Positions 7,672-15,444 of a stretch of DNA of 40,477 bases are shown piece after piece. Source of the stretch: RBG-16-64-13 sp963718375. Its GTDB lineage: Bacteria; Actinomycetota; Thermoleophilia; RBG-16-64-13. Location: assembly GCA_963718375.1 (NCBI GenBank), contig CAVQZD010000011.1, positions 1-40,477 on the forward strand, written 5' to 3'. The notes under the pieces are model-generated. The model was not told the DNA's origin and did not search any database. It was given only the letters and a program-made list of their open reading frames with translations. Positions within the stretch are counted from its first letter, which is position 1. Each line of letters begins with the position of its first letter. The position numbers were made by a program, and so were the translations under genes.

Positions 7672-8991
7672 ATGGACGGCCAGGTCATACCCGACGACGC
7701 TCAGGACTCTGGTCCGGAGGCTGCGCTGCACGACAAGGTGCTGGCCATGAACTTCTTGGCTGAGGCGGGCCGGCAGTTGCTGGAGTCGAGCACATCGGTG
7801 AGTGAGGTCACTTACCGGCTGGTCGACCTACTTCCGGCGATCGGACTCGAGGGCTGTGCGGTGGACGCCGGCCTTCGCTCGGTGACACTGAGCTACTGGA
7901 AGCCGGGGCTGGTAGCACCCCTCACCATCATGCAGACCATCGGAGCCACCGAGCCCCGACTGGAGCGATTGACAGGGACCTTGTCGCTTCTGGAGCAGGT
8001 GGAACGCGGGGACCTCGGTGTGGAGGAGGCCTTTCACAGGCTAAGGGCTCAGAGGCGTACGGGGGGGATACGCCAGGCGCTGGGCCGAGCGGCCATACTC
8101 CTGTCGGTCGCCGGCTGGGTGCTGTTCTTGGTCGGTTTTGACTGGGTCACGATGCTCGTCGCGCTGGTGGGCACCCTGCTCACGTTCCCGGTCGACACGG
8201 TGATCAGGCGGCTGCGACTGCCTGTGATCGCGGCGACCCTCGTGGCGGCTGTCATCTTGGCGGCAGTCCCGAACATCGCTGCTGGCCTGGGGCTCACGTT
8301 CTCAGTGTCGGCGGCCGTTGTGGGGGGGCTGTTCATATACCTGCCGGGGCGCGCACTTGTCTCGGCGGTCACGGACGGTCTGTCCGGTGCTCCGGTCTCG
8401 TCCATCGCCCGCGCCTTCGAAGCTCTGATCACTACGGTGGCCTTGGCCTTCGGCGTGATCGTCGGCGGCCAGATCGGCGTAGGTCTGGGCGTCCAGCTCG
8501 ATGTGAACAATTCGTGGGCACCCGTCTGGTTATCCTCGCTGGGTGCAGCTGTCGGCGTGCTGGGCTTGGCGCTGGCCTGGGGGATGCCCCGCATCAGGAT
8601 GCTACCCGCGGTCGCCATCGGGACGCTCGGATGGGTGATCATCGCGCTTGCCGGTCGCCACGGTGAGGCCGCGAGTTGGGTGGCCTACTTCTTCGCGGCG
8701 GTGCTAGTGGGGCTCTTCGGAGTGACCGTCGCATATGTGCAGGGAGGGAGTGCCAGCGCTTACACAGGCGTGGCGATCCTTCCTCTCGTGCCGGGCTTTG
8801 TCTTCTACCAAGGCGTGTTGGCCCTCACAGAGGGAAGGACTGAAGCGGCGGCGACCTACCTGGGGAGGACGGTCGTCGTGGCTCTTTCCGTCGCCGCCGG
8901 TGTGACCATCGGCATCGCCCTGGGCAGGAATCTGCAGGCCGTGGGCAAGTGGGTCTCGGCAAGGCGGCGTAGCCGGAGTTCTGCCCACTAG
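7672..8991 (+). CDS. ThrE-family threonine/serine exporter-like membrane protein
   Basis: The 439-residue protein matches the two-part ThrE architecture. An N-terminal soluble region (about residues 20-130, ending in ERGDLGVEEAFHRLRA) is followed by two hydrophobic bundles totalling about ten helices; the joint carries the family's YLPGRALVSAVTDGLSG segment, and the C-terminal bundle contains the ILPLVPGFVFYQGVLAL segment. Characterised members export small amino acids such as threonine and serine; the substrate here is inferred. The start at 7672 follows a -10 box closely. It converges on the SHOCT gene, with a perfect 15-bp hairpin in between. Confidence 0.85.
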   Translation: MDGQVIPDDAQDSGPEAALHDKVLAMNFLAEAGRQLLESSTSVSEVTYRLVDLLPAIGLEGCAVDAGLRSVTLSYWKPGLVAPLTIMQTIGATEPRLERLTGTLSLLEQVERGDLGVEEAFHRLRAQRRTGGIRQALGRAAILLSVAGWVLFLVGFDWVTMLVALVGTLLTFPVDTVIRRLRLPVIAATLVAAVILAAVPNIAAGLGLTFSVSAAVVGGLFIYLPGRALVSAVTDGLSGAPVSSIARAFEALITTVALAFGVIVGGQIGVGLGVQLDVNNSWAPVWLSSLGAAVGVLGLALAWGMPRIRMLPAVAIGTLGWVIIALAGRHGEAASWVAYFFAAVLVGLFGVTVAYVQGGSASAYTGVAILPLVPGFVFYQGVLALTEGRTEAAATYLGRTVVVALSVAAGVTIGIALGRNLQAVGKWVSARRRSRSSAH

Positions 8992-9045
8992 AGCAGGACG
9001 GCCGAGTCGACCACTGTCCGCGAGTCAACTGGCCTCCATAGCGAC

Positions 9046-9078
9046 GAGGGCGAGCGCTCCCTTGGAGCGCTCGCCCTC
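9046..9078. terminator. Perfect 15-bp hairpin between converging genes
   Basis: GAGGGCGAGCGCTCC at 9046-9060 is followed by a CTT loop and its exact complement at 9064-9078. It lies 55 bases after the ThrE-like gene and about 65 bases from the end of the SHOCT gene on the other strand. No T-run follows on either strand, so it may terminate transcription in both directions by hairpin strength alone, or protect 3' ends. Confidence 0.6.
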
Positions 9079-9143
9079 GAAACCGTACGGTCCGCCGGCC
9101 CGGTACGGCAGGTCGCCGTCCGTCGGCCGAGATCAGACTTGTC

Positions 9144-9509
9144 CTACAGCAGAGCCTTGGCCTTGAGGCTTTCGAACTCCTCGGCCGTGATGGCGCCCTT
9201 GTCCTTCAGCTCCTGCGCCTTGGCGATCTCTGCAGCAGCGGAATATCCTGCCGCCCGGCGCTGGGCCTCGACGGCCTCGTCCATCATCTGCTTGTCTTGC
9301 GCCGTCATCTTCGGGCGCGCGATCAGGTAGATCAGAGCGCCGAGGAACGGGACTATCATGATGAGAAGGAACCACCCGGCCTTGGCCCATCCGCCGATGT
9401 CATTCCTTCTGAAGATGTCCGCGAAGACGGTTATAAAGATCCAGATGTACATGAACCAGAAGAAGAAGACCAACATCGACCACATGACCTGCCCAAAATC
9501 CCACTCCAT
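9144..9509 (-). CDS. Membrane protein with PLD nuclease N-terminal-like helices and a C-terminal SHOCT domain
   Basis: The 121-residue protein starts with two membrane helices (VMWSMLVFFFWFMYIWIFIT and GWFLLIMIVPFLGALIYLIA) separated by a short FRRNDIGGWAKA loop, the pattern of the PLDc_N domain. The C-terminus is a SHOCT domain, AEIAKAQELKDKGAITAEEF followed by ESLKAKALL, usually found on small membrane or oligomerising proteins. The start ATG 9509 is preceded by GGAGG five bases upstream; an in-frame start 18 codons earlier lacks this. The function is unknown. Confidence 0.85.
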   Translation of the reverse strand: MEWDFGQVMWSMLVFFFWFMYIWIFITVFADIFRRNDIGGWAKAGWFLLIMIVPFLGALIYLIARPKMTAQDKQMMDEAVEAQRRAAGYSAAAEIAKAQELKDKGAITAEEFESLKAKALL

Positions 9510-9654
9510 GACTTCCTCCAAGTTAGTTGCGCTACTTCGACTACATTCTGCCCGCAGGACCATCCCGCGCGTACCGCAAAAATGACATTAGTAATCAGTC
9601 TACCGCAATCGAGCCTGATGAAAACCGCGATTCCGCCCAGTCCTGGTACCTAGG

Positions 9655-11742
9655 TCAGGCGGTGAGAGTGGTCCAGTGTTTGAGGTTTCGGTATACCGAC
9701 TCGGCTCCGATGAGCTCGGGGTCGTCCAACTCCCACTCCGCGGGATAGAAAAGGAAGGGTCGCGTCTGTTCTCCCCCCAGCCCGCCGTGGTTACCGATGA
9801 GCTCCTCGAAGGCAGCGTTCTCATCGGTCTCGGGCCAATAGGTGCTCATGACCAGGACGTCCGGGCAGTTGCTGAAGGAGTCGACACGACGGAGGTGCTG
9901 GGCTGCGTTCTGTCCGAAGGGAGTCAGCGGGTCCGTGCCCTCGACCTGGTCATCACGCAGATTGCGCCGCCCATCCCGACCTATGATCTCCGATCCTGCC
10001 GCGGTCGCGACCATCACGAAACCTATGCCGGGGTGCCCGGTGAGGGTCGTGATGAAGTCGGGATGGTCCCTCTCGATCTCCTCCAAAGTGACCCGATGCT
10101 TGGGCCCCGTGAACGAGATCAGACCTGAGTTGCCGGAGGCCATGACCACAAGGTCGGTGACCACCGTCGGAGGTACGTTCTGAGCCTGGAGTCTCCGGCG
10201 GATCGCCTTACCCAGTCGGCTGGCACCCAAGCCGGACTCCTGGACGGCCCCGTCCATAGTAGCCATATGCTCCCAGTCACTCTGGCCCTTCGAGACACCC
10301 GTTCCGGCGCTCTCCTTGGCGTACGTACTGGGCCCGCCCACCAGAGTGTCGGGGGAGACCGCCGTCTGAACAAGCTCTTCGAGGGTCGACCCGTATCTCT
10401 GCAAGAAAGTGGCCCCTTGGGTCTGACCGTGATCGGAGAGGACAACGAAGCGGTACTCGCGGGGAGAGACCTTGGCGATGGTCTCGAGACTGTGGAGCCG
10501 CGAGTCGATCTTGCGTAGGACCTCCAGAGTGTCGTGTCGATCCAGCCCAGAGTGGTGTGCCACCTCGTCGTAGCCCGCGAGTGTGCAGTAGCAGTAGGGC
10601 ACTCCCAAGAGCATGTCGCCGATGACGCCGCTGAGACTGAGGTCGCGCAGGGCGACAGTCATACCCGCGCGCACGAGCGTGTACTTGAAGTGGCGCTCCA
10701 GTCTTGGTTGGACCTTGCGCCTGCGTTGGGCCCGCTTGGCGCTCGTCTCAAGCAGCATCTCCCAGAAGACGAGAAAGAGCGTGTGGGTGAAGCTCAAGGG
10801 AGACGCGAAGAAGGACCGATAGCTTTCGCTTCTCTCCTCTGCCGGCCGGCTTGCCACCAGCATGACTTCCTCGGCGTCGCCAGAGAACATGCTCGCCCGG
10901 GCAGCACCGTGCTCCGCCAAGAGGCCGTTCCCGTCGGAGAGGCTCCTTTCCAGGGGGACCAAAGTCAGCAAGCTGCTGGAGACCAGGATGCGGCCCTGCG
11001 ATTTGTCGAACCAGCGGAACGCGGGGATCTCGCTGTTGTTCCCCTGCAGGATGCCTGCCTGCGAGGCGCTTGTCTGCGAGGAGAGGTCCGTCTCCCATGC
11101 GACCAGGCGATGCGAACCGGTGTCCAGCCACCTCTTCATGGTGGGAGTCTTGCCCACGGCCATCGCTCGCAAGAGAGCATCGTGGGAGAGGCCGTCGATC
11201 TCTACGAAGATCACGCCGGGCTTGCCGACGATACTGGGGTCTATTCGGCGCCGCTTGCGCCGCAGCGCGATCCGACGTAGCGTGCCGGCATCCTGGAACG
11301 AGAACACGCCGAGCAGCGCTCCCAACACAACAGTCGCGACCAACGCGTAGAGGATTGCCCAGCCGAAGTTGGCGATGCCGAGGCTGTCGGAGAACCAGTC
11401 GGCGATCTGGAATATGAGGCCGTTCACCACGATCGTGATGAGTCCCCCCGTGTAGACAGCGAGCTTGAAGAAGAAGCGTACGAAGAGGGGCCACACTATG
11501 AGGACGACCGTGAGCGTGACTACCGACGCGACGATGGCGGCGTCGAAGCCCTCCAAATACACCGCGGGGAGGAGGCGCGCGCTGACCCAGAGGGCTGCTG
11601 CCTGCAGCCCGATGATGGCGATGACCCGGCTGAGCCCGGCCAAGGTTCGCTTCCAGAGCTCTGTCCTTGCCCTGGTTTTGCGGGTATCAGGAGTCAATGA
11701 GGACCCGCAGATACCGGCAGCGCTCGTCTCGTCAACTTGCAC
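9655..11742 (-). CDS. Membrane-anchored alkaline phosphatase-superfamily protein with phage-holin-like helices
   Basis: The 695-residue protein has about four N-terminal membrane helices (residues 38-147) similar to the 'phage holin family' membrane domain, a basic stretch (RRIALRRKRRRI, about 156-167), and then an alkaline phosphatase/phosphodiesterase domain. Metal-site motifs are VEIDGLSHDAL (D183), a Ser/Thr nucleophile region SSQTSASQAGIL (about 221-232), GYDEVAHHSGLDRHD, and SDHGQTQG. The domain probably hydrolyses a phosphoester or transfers a phospho-group to an envelope or lipid substrate. Which face of the membrane it occupies cannot be told. The GTG start lies 188 bases from the divergent PASTA gene. 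'Holin' describes the fold of the helices and does not imply a phage origin. Confidence 0.8.
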   Translation of the reverse strand: MQVDETSAAGICGSSLTPDTRKTRARTELWKRTLAGLSRVIAIIGLQAAALWVSARLLPAVYLEGFDAAIVASVVTLTVVLIVWPLFVRFFFKLAVYTGGLITIVVNGLIFQIADWFSDSLGIANFGWAILYALVATVVLGALLGVFSFQDAGTLRRIALRRKRRRIDPSIVGKPGVIFVEIDGLSHDALLRAMAVGKTPTMKRWLDTGSHRLVAWETDLSSQTSASQAGILQGNNSEIPAFRWFDKSQGRILVSSSLLTLVPLERSLSDGNGLLAEHGAARASMFSGDAEEVMLVASRPAEERSESYRSFFASPLSFTHTLFLVFWEMLLETSAKRAQRRRKVQPRLERHFKYTLVRAGMTVALRDLSLSGVIGDMLLGVPYCYCTLAGYDEVAHHSGLDRHDTLEVLRKIDSRLHSLETIAKVSPREYRFVVLSDHGQTQGATFLQRYGSTLEELVQTAVSPDTLVGGPSTYAKESAGTGVSKGQSDWEHMATMDGAVQESGLGASRLGKAIRRRLQAQNVPPTVVTDLVVMASGNSGLISFTGPKHRVTLEEIERDHPDFITTLTGHPGIGFVMVATAAGSEIIGRDGRRNLRDDQVEGTDPLTPFGQNAAQHLRRVDSFSNCPDVLVMSTYWPETDENAAFEELIGNHGGLGGEQTRPFLFYPAEWELDDPELIGAESVYRNLKHWTTLTA

Positions 11743-11930
11743 CCGCCAAATGCCGTTCTTTCAACCCACCAAGAATACATTGGACAATCGTGGTGCGCTA
11801 TTCTGTGGATAGGTCCCGGGGATTGATGCGGCAGATTGCCGGGTATCGTCTTCATCCGGGTGCCAGGGGAGCGCTTGGGTCTCCCCCGCTCTCGAAGGTG
11901 TTTGGACTTTCAGACCACAGGAGGCGGGCC

Positions 11931-13496
11931 ATGAACGAGACGGGAGAATCTGGTCGCGAGCCGGAGGGCTCAGAGGCGCCTCCGGGGGAGGAAGCAGCGA
12001 GCACGGTGGGGGGAGAGACTGCGGCCGACGGCACGACGGTTGCATGGGAGTCGTCTGTTGTCGCCGAACCAGATCTCGCTGAAGACGCTGCAATGGATGA
12101 CACGGCCGCGGCTGCCGCGATCGCCGGAGGCGAGGACGGCTCGGGAGAAGAAGAGCCCAAGAACAAGTGGAAGTGGTGGGCGCTGGTACTTCTCTTCATC
12201 TTTCTCGCCGGGGTCGTAGTCCTGCTGGTCCTTACCAGGAGCGACACTAGCGAAGTCCCCGATGTCAGGAATATGACGGTGGAGGACGCCACCGCATCCA
12301 TAGAATCGGCCGGGCTCAAGTTGGGAGAAGTGGCATACAAGGTGCAGAAGGGGACGGATGCTGTGGCCGGCACGGTGGCCGAGCAATCCCCCGAAGCGGG
12401 TTCCCAGGTCGAACCGGAGAGCAAGGTCGATCTGCTGGTGTTCGCGCCGAATCAGATCCCGCTACCCAATGTGGTCGGCCAGACGGTCGATGACGCGACT
12501 GCGGCACTGGAGAATCTGAGTCTGGTAGTCACGACAGAAGAGGTAGACCGCGTTGGCGCCACAGCCGGGAACGTAGTGGCCCAGTCTCCCACGTCAGGCA
12601 CGAAGGTCGACCCGGGTTCGACGGTCAAGCTGTCAGTGGCGATGGCGAGGACCGAAGCACCGGCTCCGGATGTTGTGGGTGCCACCCAACAAGCGGCGAC
12701 CTCCCAATTGGAGTCCGCGGGCTTCGCGGTCGCCGTTGAGGAGGCCTACGACGCCCAGGTCGCCAAAGGCATAGTGATCAGCCAGCGACCGGCGGCCGGA
12801 GTCACCGCTGCGATAGGCGAAGTAGTGACGATAGTCGTCTCGCTGGGCCCAAGCCCCGAGGTCGCGGTGCCCAACGTGGTGGGACTGACAGAGACCGATG
12901 CAGCCACGCAGTTGAATAAACTCGGGCTGGAGCCGGTCCCCTCCCGTGCCTACAGCTCGTCCGTGCCCGCGGGTTCGGTCATCAGCCAGAACCCTGCCGC
13001 CGGAACGATCGCGCTGCAGGGGACCTTCGTCACCATTGTAGTCTCTCAGGGGCCTGAGCCTGCTTCCACCGCCACCGTCCCAAATGTGATGGGCAAATCA
13101 GAGGGCGAAGCTACCTCGTTGCTCCAGGGCGCCGGATACCAGGTGTCGACGACGCAGGTGTACAGCGACACAGTCACCATCGGCACAGTGGGCTGGCAGT
13201 CACCGGCCGCAGGCAGCATCACGGAGCCGGGGTCGACCGTAGCCATCATCGTGTCGGGGGGACCGCGTCCTGCTGAGTACGCGACGGTACCTGACGTCCG
13301 CAGCATGTCGCTCGAGGACGCCACACAGGCGCTTGAAGACGCGGGCCTGGTAGTGGAGAGCTATGAGGTGGCCACATCCTTGGCGCCGGCCGGTCAGGTG
13401 GCCGCGCAGTTGCCCGCGGCGGGGCAATCGGTGGCCCCCGGATCCACGGTCATCATCATCATCTCCCTGGGGGAGATGGCGATAACGCCTCACTAG
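11931..13496 (+). CDS. Membrane-anchored protein with six PASTA domains and no kinase domain
   Basis: The 521-residue protein has an acidic, disordered N-terminus (1-78), one membrane helix (about 82-102, WWALVLLFIFLAGVVVLLVL) and six consecutive PASTA repeats of 65-70 residues from about 109 to the end. Each begins with a VPDVRNM / LPNVVGQ / APDVVGA-type motif and ends with PGSTV-like residues. PASTA domains usually bind peptidoglycan fragments and occur on Ser/Thr kinases or PBPs; here the cytoplasmic part is too short for a kinase. The acidic tail could interact with or be phosphorylated by another protein (inference). The start ATG 11931 has AGGAGG upstream. Two hairpins follow the stop codon. 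Confidence 0.9.
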   Translation: MNETGESGREPEGSEAPPGEEAASTVGGETAADGTTVAWESSVVAEPDLAEDAAMDDTAAAAAIAGGEDGSGEEEPKNKWKWWALVLLFIFLAGVVVLLVLTRSDTSEVPDVRNMTVEDATASIESAGLKLGEVAYKVQKGTDAVAGTVAEQSPEAGSQVEPESKVDLLVFAPNQIPLPNVVGQTVDDATAALENLSLVVTTEEVDRVGATAGNVVAQSPTSGTKVDPGSTVKLSVAMARTEAPAPDVVGATQQAATSQLESAGFAVAVEEAYDAQVAKGIVISQRPAAGVTAAIGEVVTIVVSLGPSPEVAVPNVVGLTETDAATQLNKLGLEPVPSRAYSSSVPAGSVISQNPAAGTIALQGTFVTIVVSQGPEPASTATVPNVMGKSEGEATSLLQGAGYQVSTTQVYSDTVTIGTVGWQSPAAGSITEPGSTVAIIVSGGPRPAEYATVPDVRSMSLEDATQALEDAGLVVESYEVATSLAPAGQVAAQLPAAGQSVAPGSTVIIIISLGEMAITPH

Positions 13497-13505
13497 AGGG
13501 GAGTA

Positions 13506-13530
13506 GCGGCCGGACACGAAGTCTGGCCGC
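13506..13530. terminator. First of two hairpins after the PASTA gene
   Basis: GCGGCCGGAC at 13506-13515 pairs with GTCTGGCCGC at 13521-13530 with one G-T wobble and a five-base loop. It begins ten bases after the stop codon. There is no T-run; together with the next hairpin it probably ends the PASTA transcript. Confidence 0.5.
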
Positions 13531-13541
13531 CGAGCGCATGA

Positions 13542-13580
13542 CAGACGGGGCGGCAGGAGTGACTCCTGCCGCCCCGTCTG
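13542..13580. terminator. Perfect 19-bp inverted repeat after the PASTA gene
   Basis: CAGACGGGGCGGCAGGAGT at 13542-13560 and its exact complement at 13562-13580 are separated by a single G. It is the longest hairpin in the window and lies between the PASTA gene and the converging MBL gene. No T-run follows on either strand. Confidence 0.65.
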
Positions 13581-13708
13581 GCTTGGAGGCGTCTCTTTGC
13601 CGAGGCGTTCGGACCTCTGCCGCTAGTCGACAGTCCGTCCTCCTCCATCGCCCGCTCCTCGTATTGTTGGCGCGGCCTCTCCGCTGGATCCTAGCCCACT
13701 GGCCTGCT

Positions 13709-14504
13709 CTAAGTACCAGGACCTCGACCTGAGGAGCCAGTGTCTTCTGCGTGGCGGACGAACGCCTGGGGAGGGTCGAGAAGGTAGTGCCCGTGACTGC
13801 GCGCGGCCCCCATGGGCAGTAGGGTGCCCCAGTGTATGGGTATCGCGATTCGGGGTCCCAGCATCTCCAGGGCTCTCGCGGCGGTCTCGGGAGAGAGGTG
13901 GTCGTCCCTGAGGCGCAGTCCCCACCCCCAGATAGGCAGCAGAGCCAAGTCCAGAGCCCCCGGCGAGCTCCGCCAGCTCGGGGAACAGACCGGTGTCACC
14001 GGCGAAGTAGACCTTCTGCGAGCCCTGGATCGAGTAGCCGAGAGCCTCCGAGGGCTTGTTCCACGGGAATCGGCGACCTTCGTGCATGGCGGGTGTGGCC
14101 GTGATCTGGAGCGAGCCGAGTCTCACGGAATCCCCCGGGGTCATCTCCCGGATCTCGCGGAAGTGCTTGCCTCGCAGAAGGGCCCGGACGCCCACCGGAG
14201 CTATCACAGTCGTCTCTGGCGACAGCATGTTCAAGGAGACTATGTCCGTGTGGTCGAGGTGGAAGTGCGAGAGAAGGACTGCGTCGAGGTCCTCGGTCGC
14301 GTCGGCGCCCGGCAAAGGACCGTGGCGCAGTAGCACTCCCACTCTGGTGCGTAGGACCGGGTCGGTCAGCAGGCGAGTGCCGTCCATGTCTATGAGCGTG
14401 GTGGCGTGTCCCAAAAAGGTGACCACCAGGTCGCCCGGTGCCGCCCTGGGGGCCTCGGTCGCGGGCGTGGTCTCGGTGGTCGTCTGTTCCCTGGATTCAT
14501 GCAT
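13709..14504 (-). pseudogene. MBL-fold metal-dependent hydrolase, apparently frameshifted
   Basis: The N-terminal two thirds are a clear metallo-beta-lactamase-fold hydrolase: VTFLGHATTLIDMDG, the metal motif SHFHLDHTD, then VYFAGDTGLFPELAELAG. At that point the family sequence continues in another frame, with LDLALLPIWGWG, HLSPETAARALEML and IAIPIHWGTLLP, ending at 13709. One extra base in the run of five C (plus strand 13957-13961) separates the frames; with four, the gene reads through as AGALDLALL. Near 13736 a second shift may exist, because a third frame reads LAPQVEVLVL, as expected of the C-terminus. Either the gene is decaying or the assembly has errors. The start ATG 14504 is the only good one. 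Substrate unknown; the family includes UlaG-like and NAPE-PLD-like enzymes. Confidence 0.75.
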
Positions 14505-14600
14505 GTGTGGCCATTCTTGCACAGCGCCCGATGAGAGGCGAAGCCCGGATACACGGTGATACACTGAGGGCGTTCTGCTCAGCATGCGAAAGGGGTGGCT

Positions 14601-14981
14601 ATGAACGGAAAGTGGACGGGTTGGGTCGTGTTCGGGTCGGTCCTCATGATGATCGTCGGTGTGTTCAAAGCGATCACCGGCCTTATCGGCTTGTTCAATG
14701 ACGAATGGCTTCTCCTGGGCTACAACGGCTACATGCTGGTGGACATCACCTGGCTGGCCGTCTGGTGGTTGGCTGTCGGCCTGCTGCTCGTCTTCGGCGG
14801 GATGGCTGCCCTCAATGGTAAGACGTGGGGACTCGCGACGGGTGTTGTCGCCGCCGGTCTTGCGGCAATATCGGAGTTCTTCATGATCCCGGTCTACCCG
14901 CTCTGGTCGATACTGATGATCACGTTGTACGTGATCACTCTGGTCGCCTTCTTGCATGCCAGGCCCGCCGCCAAGGGCTGA
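14601..14981 (+). CDS. Small four-helix membrane protein, DUF7144-like
   Basis: The 126-residue protein is almost entirely hydrophobic, with about four helices: VVFGSVLMMIVGVFKAITGL, WLAVWWLAVGLLLVFGGMAA, ATGVVAAGLAAISEFFMI and WSILMITLYVITLVAFLHAR. The layout, the GxxxxxxGxF start and the 'EFFMIPVYPLWSI' segment match a widespread actinobacterial membrane family (DUF7144) of unknown function. The ATG at 14601 is preceded by AAAGGGG with five bases between; an in-frame GTG two codons earlier is the alternative. A TACACT box at 14560-14565 may be its -10 element. It converges on the next gene across a hairpin. Confidence 0.8.
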   Translation: MNGKWTGWVVFGSVLMMIVGVFKAITGLIGLFNDEWLLLGYNGYMLVDITWLAVWWLAVGLLLVFGGMAALNGKTWGLATGVVAAGLAAISEFFMIPVYPLWSILMITLYVITLVAFLHARPAAKG

Positions 14982-15018
14982 CGTCGAGTTGGGTTGTCGA
15001 CCTTGCGGCAGAGCCGCG

Positions 15019-15075
15019 AGTACTGATACGAAGAACACCAAGGGCGGCCGTGAGGCCGCCCTTGGTGTCAGTACT
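15019..15075. terminator. Nested hairpin between two converging membrane-protein genes
   Basis: ACACCAAGGGCGGCC at 15035-15049 and its exact complement at 15054-15068 flank a GTGA loop. A second, outer pair, AGTACTG (15019-15025) and CAGTACT (15069-15075), extends it with a nine-base bulge. It sits 54 bases after the DUF7144-like gene and 43 bases from the end of the minus-strand gene and probably serves both. Confidence 0.65.
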
Positions 15076-15110
15076 GTCTCGGGGCCGTGTGGCCCCCGCC
15101 GCGTACAGTT

Positions 15111-15395
15111 CTACTTCGCGTACTGCTGTTGGCCCTTGTAGGCTCCACCGGAGTAGCTGGCGAGGTCGAGCACGATACCGAGCGAGATGAGCACCCAGTC
15201 CCAGCCGACCAAGTCCGCGCCACCGATGAACGCGAACAAGTAGAAGATGGCCGTCCACGGTGCGAACAGTATGCCTACGATGAGCCAGAACACGTGGGGA
15301 AAGGCGTCACGCACGAAGGTGGCATCGAATATCCACCAAAGCAGGATCGCCAGACGGGGCCCCGCCAGGGCCATTACTGAAGCAATGCAGCACAT
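15111..15395 (-). CDS. Small membrane protein of unknown function
   Basis: The 94-residue protein has three or four hydrophobic helices with the motifs GPRLAILLWWIFD, FWLIVGILFAPWTAIFYLFA and WDWVLISLGIVLDLASYSGG. I recognise this as a small conserved membrane-protein type of actinobacterial genomes but cannot give a function. The start is firm: AGGAGG lies five bases before the ATG at 15395. The C-terminus is short and polar (YKGQQQYAK). Confidence 0.8.
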   Translation of the reverse strand: MCCIASVMALAGPRLAILLWWIFDATFVRDAFPHVFWLIVGILFAPWTAIFYLFAFIGGADLVGWDWVLISLGIVLDLASYSGGAYKGQQQYAK

Positions 15396-15444
15396 ACGCT
15401 CCTCCTATCGATTACGGACCTTGCGTCGCACCTACAAGTCGGAT

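Noticed and set aside
9655..11742. Prophage because of a 'holin' match
   Set aside because: No integrase, capsid, tail or lysin gene is nearby; the holin-like helices belong to a chromosomal membrane enzyme.
11667..11930. N-terminal extension of the PASTA protein
   Set aside because: It overlaps the divergent phosphatase gene and lacks a ribosome-binding site, whereas ATG 11931 has AGGAGG.
13623..15041. One long minus-strand protein of 472 residues across the MBL region
   Set aside because: Its first part is antisense to the DUF7144-like gene and its last part is out of frame with the conserved MBL C-terminus; only 13709-14504 is the MBL gene.
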